From an uncultured Dialister sp. (GTDB taxonomy: Bacteria > Bacillota > Negativicutes > Veillonellales > Dialisteraceae), in the NCBI GenBank assembly GCA_900314595.1, contig OMVW01000056.1, positions 1-8,210 on the forward strand: DNA of 8,210 bases. Direction: 5' to 3'. Positions 1 to 5,328 of the stretch are shown here, piece by piece; within the stretch, counting starts at the first letter, position 1, and each line of letters begins with the position of its first letter. A program made the translations under genes and the position numbers. The notes beneath the pieces were generated by a model. That model searched no databases and was not told where the DNA came from. It was given only the letters and a program-made list of their open reading frames with translations.

Positions 1-122
1 AAAGGAGAAGGACAAAGAGCAGAAGACCGCCTGAATAAGTGGGCTAACCCCGAACAGAAAAATTAGGAATGGGTGTCCTTGACAACGGGACCGTTTTACC
101 CTGTGGGAACCAATCTTATATA
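1..122. other. left-edge segment without an assignable gene
   Basis: The first bases are purine-rich and could be the end of a plus-strand gene cut by the window edge. Frame 2 would give the charged tail KEKDKEQKTA and stop at 32-34; frame 1 would give about 21 residues and stop at 64-66. Such lysine/glutamate-rich tails are common at protein C-termini, but too little is visible to choose a frame or name a product. A perfect TTGACA lies at 79-84 on the plus strand, but no acceptable -10 box lies 15-19 bp downstream. I see nothing else that can be named here. Confidence 0.25.
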
Positions 123-170
123 GTGCGCTTCGCGCACGGGCCCCTGGCATTCAATTGGTGCCCCCAATAT

Positions 171-201
171 AAAAGGCCCGCTTCATCATTTGATACGGGC
201 C
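171..201 (-). terminator. rho-independent terminator, distal copy
   Basis: On the minus strand, ggcccg and cgggcc (196-201 with 175-180) form a 6-bp GC-rich stem with a 15-nt loop, followed by TTTTAT. It lies behind another terminator (342-367) in the same orientation, so it would be a back-up stop for transcripts leaving the permease gene. On the plus strand no T-run follows, so it should not work in that direction. Confidence 0.6.
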
Positions 202-206
202 ACCTT

Positions 207-241
207 CACTTATCACTTACCACTTTTCACTGATCACTATT
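207..241. repeat. heptad array, unit CACTNNT, five copies
   Basis: Five consecutive 7-bp units read on the plus strand: cacttat, cacttac, cactttt, cactgat, cactatt. CACT is fixed in all five, positions 5-6 vary, and position 7 is T in four. The array begins inside the junction box ccaccttcac (200-209) that directly abuts the terminator stem. The same box precedes the arrays at 374 and 2444, although the unit sequence differs there. Confidence 0.85.
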
Positions 242-335
242 TCTTTTAATTGCGCTTCGTGCACAGGCCTCTGACCCCCAATTGGATGATTTGCTGAATT
301 CTCAAGACAATGGATTTTCTCTGAACTGTAGATAT

Positions 336-367
336 AAAAAAGGCGCCTTCATAATTTCAAAGGCGCC
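336..367 (-). terminator. rho-independent terminator of the permease gene
   Basis: Read on the minus strand, an 8-bp stem (ggcgcctt pairing with aaggcgcc, 360-367 with 342-349) with a 10-nt loop is followed by six T residues. It is the first terminator downstream of the permease stop codon, about 80 bp away, with two heptad arrays in the intervening 3' UTR. On the plus strand the stem is preceded by A-residues and has no T-run after it. Confidence 0.8.
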
Positions 368-373
368 ACCTTC

Positions 374-408
374 ACGAAGAACGAATAACGAACAACGAAG
401 AACGAAAA
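374..408. repeat. heptad array, unit ACGAANA, five copies
   Basis: Five contiguous units on the plus strand: acgaaga, acgaata, acgaaca, acgaaga, acgaaaa. Only position 6 varies, taking all four bases. The array starts within the ccaccttcac box (366-375) that abuts the terminator stem. In permease-sense transcripts the array would lie in the 3' UTR immediately before the terminator hairpin. Confidence 0.9.
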
Positions 409-428
409 GCACTATGAGAGGCCAATCC

Positions 429-449
429 CTGACGGCTGACATCTGACAA
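429..449. repeat. short heptad array, unit CTGACNN, three copies
   Basis: Units ctgacgg, ctgacat and ctgacaa run directly up to the permease stop codon (450-452). The five-base core is fixed and two bases vary, the same design as the neighbouring arrays but with a different core. Three units is short, so this call rests partly on the presence of clearer arrays nearby. Confidence 0.6.
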
Positions 450-2096
450 CTAGAACCGTTTAATTCCCCTATTCAGCACCAGGAGGCACCCTGCGGTAAT
501 GAGTATGCAGAGTACTGCCATAGCCATACCGAGGGATACGCTTCCCTGCTCGAATTCTCTCGTAATGAAAGTGGAAATGACGAGGGTATTTGGCGGAGCG
601 ATCATGGAAGGCGCTACCAGTTCACGAAGGGAAATGATAAATGTCATCATCCAGCCGGCAGCGATTCCGCGAAGAATGAGGGGCACCGTAATGCGGCGGA
701 AGACGTAAAATGTATTTCCTCCAAAGACCCGGCCTGCCTCGATGAGGCTCGAGGAAATCTGGGTGAGAGAACTTGTCACATACTGCACAGAGAAGGGAAG
801 AAATAAGACCACATAGGTCAAAACAAGGATTCCCATCGTGTTATACAGGGGAAGAATATCATAAATATCATTCCAGAAAAGCATAAGTCCGATGACCATG
901 ACGATTCCCGGAAGCATTTCCGGCACCAGGGATACCGCTTCCAGCGGCCTTCCCCATTTCTTTCCCAGACCTTTCACCGCAAAAACGGTGAGAGTCCCCA
1001 GGATGGCACAAATCGTACTGGCAGTAACGGCCAAAAAAAGACTGTTCAGGATCGCATCCATAGCTTTGTCATGTTCAAGGAGGAGTTCTGCATAATGAGC
1101 CAGTGTGAAATTTCCTGCCTGAAGTCCATACCCCCGGAGTTTGATGAGGGATGTGGCAATGACAGAGAAATAAGGAATGCCCACGGCCAGGGCAAAGAGA
1201 AGCCCCATGGCTGCTCCCGTGGCCAGTTTGACAGGCCTTCTCAGGATTTTGAAGACCCGCCGGGTTCCCCTGCCTCCTACAAGACGGTAACTGTGAGTCA
1301 TGGTGATGTAATTCTGTATAAACCACATGAAAAGACAGATTGTCACAAGAACCGAGGCCAGGACGGCTGCTTTGCCAAAGGAAATCGGTGCAATCGTGGC
1401 ATACCGGTGAATATCTGTCGTAAAGACATCAAAACCGATACGCCGGCCTAATGTGTAAGGAGTTCCATATTCGGAAAGAGTTTTCACGAAGACGAGAAGA
1501 GCGCCGATCACGTAATTTCCCGTAACCAGAGGGAGAAATATTTTTCTGAGCCTTGTGCCGAATCCCGCCCCGCAGACTGCTGCCGCTTCATCCAGGCTTT
1601 CCGGCACCCGGAGCATGGCATTTTTGAGAAGGGTCACCATGAAGGGAAATATGTGGAAGCTCATGACCATGACCAGCCCTGCCAGGGTAAAGAAAGGAGT
1701 CACTCCATCTTTGAAGAAAGGAATGAGCTGTCCCAGAAGACCCCTTTTCTGCATGAAAAGGATCCAGCCCATGGAAGCGATATAGGGAGGGGTCATGAAA
1801 GGCACAAGAAATAAAATATCCAGTACCTTCGATTCCGCCCATTCCGTCCTTGAAAGGAGGTAGGCCAGAGGAAGGGAAATGATGGTAGAAACGATGACCA
1901 CCAGCACACCCAGAATGAGGGAATTCCGGATCATCACTGCATTCTGCTCCTCCATCAGCGTTTCAGCGGCATAAGAAAAATCAAGAGCATCATTGATAAT
2001 CAGTGCCCTGATCCCCACCTCCGCCAGAGGGCAGACGATGAGAAAGATGAGAAACGCTGCAAGAGCAAGAATGGGGAGGAACCATTTACGATTCAT
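450..2096 (-). CDS. ABC transporter permease, fused two-domain (AfuB/FbpB class)
   Basis: Inner-membrane permease of a binding-protein-dependent importer, about 548 residues with roughly twelve hydrophobic segments (near 5-25, 57-79, 92-114, 138-159, 195-215, 243-262, 293-316, 352-376, 390-408, 421-441, 477-497, 522-543). It holds two BPD_transp_1 halves, each with its own EAA coupling loop: LDEAAAVCGAGFG near 168-180 and LIEAGRVFGGN near 451-461. Two EAA loops in one chain and a length near 550 are typical of the Fe(III)/hexose-phosphate-type FbpB/AfuB permeases. I chose the ATG at 2096, which has an AAAGG about 6 bp upstream; an in-frame TTG at 2114 has no ribosome binding site. It is separated from the binding-protein gene by 424 bp containing a terminator, so it probably has its own promoter (2337-2364). 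The partner ATPase and lipoprotein are the two upstream genes. The transported substrate cannot be read from the permease. Confidence 0.92.
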   Translation of the reverse strand: MNRKWFLPILALAAFLIFLIVCPLAEVGIRALIINDALDFSYAAETLMEEQNAVMIRNSLILGVLVVIVSTIISLPLAYLLSRTEWAESKVLDILFLVPFMTPPYIASMGWILFMQKRGLLGQLIPFFKDGVTPFFTLAGLVMVMSFHIFPFMVTLLKNAMLRVPESLDEAAAVCGAGFGTRLRKIFLPLVTGNYVIGALLVFVKTLSEYGTPYTLGRRIGFDVFTTDIHRYATIAPISFGKAAVLASVLVTICLFMWFIQNYITMTHSYRLVGGRGTRRVFKILRRPVKLATGAAMGLLFALAVGIPYFSVIATSLIKLRGYGLQAGNFTLAHYAELLLEHDKAMDAILNSLFLAVTASTICAILGTLTVFAVKGLGKKWGRPLEAVSLVPEMLPGIVMVIGLMLFWNDIYDILPLYNTMGILVLTYVVLFLPFSVQYVTSSLTQISSSLIEAGRVFGGNTFYVFRRITVPLILRGIAAGWMMTFIISLRELVAPSMIAPPNTLVISTFITREFEQGSVSLGMAMAVLCILITAGCLLVLNRGIKRF

Positions 2097-2145
2097 GGGG
2101 TGCCTTTCTGACAATGAGGAAATAATGGATATGCAGACATATAGC

Positions 2146-2187
2146 TGGTCGTTGTTCGTTATTCGTTATTCGTTGTTCGTTGTTCGT
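2146..2187. repeat. heptad array, ACGAANA family in reverse orientation, six copies
   Basis: Six contiguous units on the plus strand: tggtcgt, tgttcgt, tattcgt, tattcgt, tgttcgt, tgttcgt, the reverse complement of the ACGAANA unit. It is followed by aaggtg (2189-2194) and the hairpin at 2194-2213. This mirrors the order box-hairpin seen beside the array at 2444-2485, so the two arrays face each other across about 260 bp. It lies in the presumed leader of the permease mRNA. Confidence 0.88.
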
Positions 2188-2193
2188 TAAGGT

Positions 2194-2213
2194 GTTGCCG
2201 CTGATGCGGCAAC
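2194..2213. other. perfect stem-loop beside the heptad array
   Basis: gttgccgc and gcggcaac (2194-2201 with 2206-2213) form an 8-bp perfect stem with a TGAT loop. No T-run follows on either strand, so it is not a classical intrinsic terminator. A similar stem (tgccgc/gcggca) stands beside the heptad array at 5212, which suggests the stem is part of the repeat element. In the permease leader RNA it would lie about 100 nt upstream of the start codon. Confidence 0.6.
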
Positions 2214-2336
2214 GAATATATATGGGAAATGTGCCTGAATATGGGCCAATTGTATCTACGCAGGATTATGATAAAGCGTGTTGTCAGTCGGTTAACAACG
2301 TTCATCAAGATATCAGTGCTCTGCGATCATAATTGA

Positions 2337-2364
2337 TTTATACATTTCTGAATAACAGGATCAA
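2337..2364 (-). promoter_or_regulatory. candidate sigma-A-type promoter for the permease gene
   Basis: On the minus strand, TTGATC (2359-2364) and TATAAA (2337-2342) are separated by 16 bp. They match 4/6 and 5/6 bases of the -35 and -10 consensus. The site lies downstream of the binding-protein terminator (2408-2438) and upstream of the permease, where a promoter would be needed if the terminator is efficient. It would give a leader of about 230 nt containing the reversed heptad array and the 2194-2213 hairpin. Other AT-rich -10-like boxes exist nearby, so the exact start is uncertain. Confidence 0.4.
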
Positions 2365-2402
2365 CTGTCACGAGCCAGCCGAATCGAAAATCATAAAAAT
2401 CC

Positions 2403-2438
2403 AAAAATGGGCCCGCTATAAAATTTGCTGCGGGCCCA
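2403..2438 (-). terminator. rho-independent terminator after the binding-protein gene
   Basis: On the minus strand, tgggcccgc and gcgggccca (2430-2438 with 2408-2416) form a perfect 9-bp GC-rich stem with a 13-nt loop, followed by TTTTT (2403-2407). This is the strongest unidirectional terminator in the window. It would end the ATPase and binding-protein transcript about 80 bp after the stop codon and separate it from the permease gene. Confidence 0.85.
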
Positions 2439-2443
2439 CCTTC

Positions 2444-2485
2444 ACGAAGAACGAACAACGATGAACGAAGAACGACTAACGATAG
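2444..2485. repeat. heptad array, unit ACGANNA, five to six copies
   Basis: Contiguous units on the plus strand: acgaaga, acgaaca, acgatga, acgaaga, acgacta, and a degenerate sixth, acgatag. Variation is confined mainly to positions 5 and 6. It begins in the box ccaccttcac (2436-2445), identical to those at 200-209 and 366-375, which directly abuts the terminator stem. In the sense transcript it occupies the 3' UTR between the binding-protein stop codon and the terminator. Confidence 0.88.
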
Positions 2486-2496
2486 TGTCTCCAACC

Positions 2497-2518
2497 CTTA
2501 GTATGAAACGGTACTAAG
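2497..2518. promoter_or_regulatory. inverted repeat just after the binding-protein stop codon
   Basis: cttagta (2497-2503) and tactaag (2512-2518) form a perfect 7-bp dyad with an 8-bp spacer, starting 2 bp past the stop codon. In RNA it could be a stem-loop protecting the 3' end of the upstream message. Its core TAGTA-N-TACTA recurs in the dyad at 4532-4546 in front of the same operon, so a DNA-binding role is the alternative. Confidence 0.45.
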
Positions 2519-2520
2519 AA

Positions 2521-3537
2521 TTATTTCTTCCCGCACAATTCATTCAGCTTCTTTGCTGTTTCAGTAGCGATAGCCATCATCTTGTCCCATTCCGGCTTAA
2601 TCTGCGGGATGTCTTTCAGCTGGGTTCCCTTGGCTTTGATATCTGTCCGGCCGGGGAGGAGCCATGCATTGGCGACAAGCTGCTGTCCTTCATCAGAAAG
2701 GAGGTAATCCATGAATTTCTGCGCGTTATCCTTGTGCGGAGCAGTCTTCATAATCATGGCCGGGCGGGGGTTGACGATGGTTCCGCTCTTCGGATAGTAG
2801 ATTTCCAGGGGTTCACCTTTCTTCTTTGCTTTGTAGGCATTGTAATCGACTCCGGCAACGAGGATGCCAACTTCTCCGGTAGTGACGGCTTCCAAAGCAG
2901 CTTTATTGGCGCCCGGAACTTTCATACCGTTCTTTGCCATGCCTTCCAGAGCTTCCCAGCCGTATTTGTTCACATAGCCTGCCAGGAAATCTTTGCAGGC
3001 GCCGGATTTCATGGGGTCCGGGATAGCCAGCTGTCCCTTGTACTTCGGATCAGCCAGTTCTTTCCAGTCTGCAGAAAGCTGAGGAATTACATTTTTGTTG
3101 TAAATGACACCTACGGCAGAAGCGGAGTAGCCGATGAGCTGATTGTCATTATCGATGAATGCTTTGTCCAGTTTATCTGCATTCTGCGGTTTATAGGAAG
3201 CAAGGGCTCCGGATTTCTTCATATTGAGTCCGTCGGACCAGGAAGCGAGGACGACTACGTCTGCTGCGGGGTTCTTTTTCTCTGCTTCCACCCGGGCCAG
3301 GATTTCACCGGTGGTTCCCTGGAAAACTTCGACTTTGATGCCTGTCTTCTTTTCAAAACCTTTGGCCAGTTTATCGGTGAGGCCTGCCGGGGACGGCATG
3401 TAAACCACTACTTTCTTTTCATTGTTTGCAGCAGCGGAAGCAGCGGCCGGTTTGGAATCGGTCTTTGTACCGCAGGCAGCAATGCCCATGCAGAGTGCTG
3501 CAGCAGCAGCGAGAACAGCCAGTTTCTTCATTTTCAT
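2521..3537 (-). CDS. ABC importer substrate-binding lipoprotein (AfuA/FbpA-like, family 1)
   Basis: Extracytoplasmic solute-binding lipoprotein, about 338 residues. The N-terminus MKMKK plus an alanine/leucine-rich core and the lipobox I-A-A-C (Cys22) predict signal peptidase II cleavage and lipid anchoring. An Ala/Ser linker (about 30-38) precedes the binding fold, which starts at VVVYMPSPAG. Family landmarks are GTTGEILARVEAEKKNPAADVV (about 74-95), SASAVGVIYNKNV (138-150), and the C-terminal pattern KTAPHKDNAQKFMDYLLSDEGQ (264-285). These match the AfuA/FbpA/2-aminoethylphosphonate-type clade; related proteins bind ferric iron, hexose phosphates or phosphonates, and I cannot choose among them. 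The ATG at 3537 has GAGGA 7 bp upstream, and the signal peptide starts there; an upstream extension would bury it. The gene follows the ATPase by 17 bp, is co-transcribed with it, and is followed by an inverted repeat and a strong terminator. Confidence 0.93.
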   Translation of the reverse strand: MKMKKLAVLAAAAALCMGIAACGTKTDSKPAAASAAANNEKKVVVYMPSPAGLTDKLAKGFEKKTGIKVEVFQGTTGEILARVEAEKKNPAADVVVLASWSDGLNMKKSGALASYKPQNADKLDKAFIDNDNQLIGYSASAVGVIYNKNVIPQLSADWKELADPKYKGQLAIPDPMKSGACKDFLAGYVNKYGWEALEGMAKNGMKVPGANKAALEAVTTGEVGILVAGVDYNAYKAKKKGEPLEIYYPKSGTIVNPRPAMIMKTAPHKDNAQKFMDYLLSDEGQQLVANAWLLPGRTDIKAKGTQLKDIPQIKPEWDKMMAIATETAKKLNELCGKK

Positions 3538-3554
3538 CTGAAATTCCTCTTTTC

Positions 3555-4508
3555 TTATAAAGAAATAATGTCTTTTCCCTTCACGTATAATGACACATCG
3601 CTGCCTGCGGGAAGGGGGTTCGCAGACCAGCAAAGCCAATCGGCTCCGTTATAATCCATGTGGACTTCATAGGTATGGCCCAGGAACTGGATATTTGTGA
3701 CAGTGGCTCTGAATTCTTCGGTTCCCGGCGTTTTTTCCATGGTTCCTTTTTCCGGGCGGAAGAGATGGGTCTCATCGATCCAGTTCGAAGAACCTACGAA
3801 ATGAGCCACGAAATTTGTCGCAGGTTTTGCATATATTTCCTCCGGTTTTCCATGCTGCTCGATTTTTCCTGAGGAAATCACGGCTATGGCATCACTCATG
3901 CTCATGGCTTCTTCCTGGTCATGGGTGACGAAAACGGCAGTAATGCCCAGATCTTTCACGAGGCGCCTTATTTCTCCCCTCATCTCTATGCGCAGGATGG
4001 CATCCAGCGCCGAGAGAGGTTCATCGAAAAGGATACATTCCGGTTTGAGCGCGATGGCCCGGGCAAAAGAGACCCGCTGCTGCTGGCCGCCGGACAATTC
4101 ATGGGGATACCGCTTTTCCATGTGGTCCAGTTTCACCGTAAAAAGGGCTTTCTCCACATTTTCCTCCAGATGGTCCGTCCTCCCCGCCGCACGCAGGCCG
4201 AAGGCCACATTTTCGAAAACCGTCATATGAGGCCAGAGGGCGAAATCCTGGAACACGAAAGCCAGGCCTCTTTTTTCCGGTGGCACAAAGAGACCTTTTT
4301 CAGGGGCGGAAACGCAGGTATCGCCCAGCCATATTTCCCCCTCATCCGGCCGCTCCAGTCCCGCAATCATGCGGAGAAGCGTAGTCTTCCCGCAGCCCGA
4401 AGGCCCCAGAAGGGTGGTGAAATGGCGGTCCGAAAGTTCCAGCGATACATGGTCGATGATGAGCTTTCCGCCGTAGGACTTGCAGATATTTTTCAGAATG
4501 ATTTTCAT
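3555..4508 (-). CDS. ABC importer ATP-binding protein (FbpC/PotA-like)
   Basis: Cytoplasmic ATPase of 317 residues that energises the importer. All motifs are intact: Walker A GPSGCGKTT (35-43), Q-loop Gln87 in VFQD, signature LSGGQ (138-142), Walker B with catalytic Glu in CILFDEP (158-164), D-loop SALD (166-169) and switch His196 in THDQEEAMS. After residue 240 a C-terminal extension of about 75 residues resembles a TOBE-type regulatory domain, as in the Fe(III)/spermidine/molybdate importer ATPases. The ATG at 4508 has a GGGAG about 6 bp upstream, and the protein begins at the usual first beta strand. An ATG 24 bp earlier has no ribosome binding site and lies within the candidate operator. 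It is the first gene of the transporter operon, 17 bp before the binding protein, with a promoter and 62-bp repeats upstream. Confidence 0.95.
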   Translation of the reverse strand: MKIILKNICKSYGGKLIIDHVSLELSDRHFTTLLGPSGCGKTTLLRMIAGLERPDEGEIWLGDTCVSAPEKGLFVPPEKRGLAFVFQDFALWPHMTVFENVAFGLRAAGRTDHLEENVEKALFTVKLDHMEKRYPHELSGGQQQRVSFARAIALKPECILFDEPLSALDAILRIEMRGEIRRLVKDLGITAVFVTHDQEEAMSMSDAIAVISSGKIEQHGKPEEIYAKPATNFVAHFVGSSNWIDETHLFRPEKGTMEKTPGTEEFRATVTNIQFLGHTYEVHMDYNGADWLCWSANPLPAGSDVSLYVKGKDIISL

Positions 4509-4531
4509 AACTTCTCCCGATCGTCCGTGCA

Positions 4532-4546
4532 TAGTAACACATACTA
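4532..4546. promoter_or_regulatory. operator-like inverted repeat at the ABC operon start
   Basis: tagta-acaca-tacta is a perfect 5-bp dyad with a 5-bp spacer. It lies 6 bp downstream of the proposed -10 box, so it would cover the transcription start, a typical repressor position. The same TAGTA/TACTA half-sites recur, with wider spacing, at 2497-2518. No regulator gene is present in the window, and the half-sites are short, so this is suggestive only. Confidence 0.4.
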
Positions 4547-4552
4547 AATCCG

Positions 4553-4580
4553 AGTATATACAACCAGTCTCAATTATCAG
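4553..4580 (-). promoter_or_regulatory. candidate promoter of the ABC transporter operon
   Basis: On the minus strand, CTGATA (4575-4580) and TATACT (4553-4558) are spaced by 16 bp and match 4/6 and 5/6 bases of the sigma-A consensus. It lies about 45 bp before the ATPase start codon and about 30 bp downstream of the last 62-bp repeat unit, so the repeat array occupies the usual upstream activator region. Confidence 0.5.
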
Positions 4581-4613
4581 TGATGAATGAGTAAAGGAAG
4601 AGTAAATATTTTA

Positions 4614-4923
4614 GCCTGCCGGGACGACAAGTGGTGTTGAGGTGCCCGGACCGGGAACTTTGCAGTATTCGTATGGCCTGCCGGAGCGGCAGGAGGGTTT
4701 GAGGCATCAGAGTCCGGAGCTTTGAGGTATTCGTGCTGCCTGCCGGTACGACAAGTGGTGTTGCGGCGCCCGGACCGAGAACTTTGCAGTATTCGCATGG
4801 CCTGTCGGAACGGCAGGAAGATTTGAGGCATCAGAGTCCGGAGCTTTGAGGTATTCGTGCTGCCTGCCGGTACGACAAGCGATACTGAGGCGTCCGAAAC
4901 TGAGGCCTTGAAGTATTCGCATA
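4614..4923. repeat. 62-bp tandem repeat, five copies, alternating A/B types
   Basis: Five head-to-tail units of exactly 62 bp: 4614-4675 (A), 4676-4737 (B), 4738-4799 (A), 4800-4861 (B), 4862-4923 (A, more diverged). Each starts gcctgYcgg and carries TATTCG near the end. The first two A units differ at 5 positions and the two B units at 4, while A and B share only about two thirds of their bases, so the evolving unit is a 124-bp A-B dimer. B units open with a perfect hairpin (cctgccg-gag-cggcagg, 4677-4693; one G:U pair in the second copy). The period is not a multiple of 3, and the apparent open frames across it shift between units, so it is not coding. There are no spacers, so it is not a CRISPR array. 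It sits between the upstream operon's terminator and the ABC operon promoter. Confidence 0.95.
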
Positions 4924-5021
4924 GCCACCCGTTTCGACTTGAGCTTTAAGAGGTTTTTCTACAAGCAGCTTTTTGTACCTGTTCTTAGAGACATTTCCTT
5001 CGCTTTCCGGATTTTATACGC
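4924..5021. other. spacer between the 62-bp repeats and the terminator
   Basis: About 100 bp without a gene. The first bases (gccaccc, then ttgagcttt) look like a decayed sixth repeat unit that soon becomes unalignable. The rest is T-rich on the plus strand, and I find no convincing promoter, hairpin or ORF in it. Confidence 0.4.
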
Positions 5022-5058
5022 AAAAAGGACCGATCCTTATTTCAGGACGGTCCTTTTT
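5022..5058. terminator. strong bidirectional rho-independent terminator
   Basis: aaaaaggaccg and cggtccttttt (5022-5032 with 5048-5058) form a perfect 11-bp stem. An inner tcct/agga helix (5034-5037 with 5044-5047) continues it past a single bulged A. An A5 tract on one side and T5 on the other make it functional on both strands. It ends the kinase-dehydratase operon coming from the right. It also insulates the ABC operon promoter. Confidence 0.88.
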
Positions 5059-5328
5059 CACTCTGCGAATTTCCCATGTCCCCTGTCTATTACAGTACGC
5101 ACGGAATCTTTGCGCCAATATCGTCATTGACACTATCCAATGAGGAAAACGGGTACTCCCCCGTCTGTGCAAAATCCCCATACAAACTCATGCCGCATAA
5201 GCGGCACACCTCCCCGCACCCCGCATCCCGCACCCCGATTCTTCGAAAGTGGGATGAAAGGCTCATGCCGCGGTGAGGCTAACCCCGAAAACCGCTTCTG
5301 ACTCAAGCCGCAGTGAATACCAAGTGCC
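5059..5328. other. 3' untranslated segment of the dehydratase operon
   Basis: About 270 bp without a supported gene. It holds a weak minus-strand hairpin (acggg/cccgt, 5149-5153 with 5160-5164, followed by a short T run) that may be a leaky terminator. It also holds a stem tgccgc/gcggca (5191-5206), a CCCCGCA heptad array (5212-5239), and three loose copies of ctcaWgccgc at 5187, 5262 and 5302. Short open frames here lack ribosome binding sites and resemble no protein I know. Confidence 0.5.
5191..5239. repeat. hairpin plus heptad array, unit CCCCGCA, four copies
   Basis: A perfect 6-bp stem with a 4-nt loop (5191-5196 with 5201-5206) is followed by cacct and then by ccccgca, ccccgca, tcccgca, ccccgat (5212-5239). 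The order hairpin, ACCT box, 7-bp array matches the elements at 175, 342 and 2408. The unit sequence is unrelated to theirs, and no T-run follows the stem on the minus strand, so termination is not expected. Confidence 0.65.

Larger units (their letters stand above)
123..285. repeat. duplicated 35-bp intergenic module (two copies)
   Basis: Positions 124-158 and 251-285 are direct copies with 28 of 35 bases identical and no gaps. Each starts with a small stem-loop. Copy 1 has gtgcgc-ttc-gcgcac (123-137, perfect). Copy 2 has tgcgc-ttc-gtgca (251-263), where one G:C pair has become G:U, so pairing is kept while the sequence drifts. Each copy ends in caattgg and is followed, 17 bp (copy 1) or 57 bp (copy 2) downstream, by a minus-strand terminator hairpin and then a heptad array. 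The whole hairpin-terminator-array module therefore looks duplicated in tandem. Confidence 0.6.

Noticed and set aside
79..84. Perfect plus-strand TTGACA (-35) element
   Set aside because: No acceptable -10 hexamer lies 15-19 bp downstream; the nearest TATA-like sequence is about 32 bp away.
2097..2114. TTG start extending the permease by six residues
   Set aside because: No Shine-Dalgarno sequence precedes it, whereas the ATG at 2096 has an AAAGG at suitable spacing.
2734..3654. Long plus-strand open frame (306 codons) opposite the binding-protein gene
   Set aside because: It is antisense to a clear lipoprotein gene, has no recognisable domain or good ribosome binding site, and its composition mirrors the codons of the real gene.
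4614..4923. Possible CRISPR array
   Set aside because: The units are contiguous with no unique spacers, and no cas genes are visible.
4577..4928. Two overlapping minus-strand open frames of 73-84 codons across the 62-bp repeats
   Set aside because: The repeat period is not divisible by 3, so the frames read the same DNA in different phases. They have no ribosome binding sites and resemble no protein family.
5076..5276. Small plus-strand frame of 66 codons in the intergenic region
   Set aside because: It has no ribosome binding site, crosses the CCCCGCA heptads and hairpin, and has low-quality composition.
42..5289. A 13-base match between 42-54 and 5277-5289 (ggctaaccccgaa)
   Set aside because: One such match is close to chance expectation for an 8.2-kb window, and the flanks do not align well.
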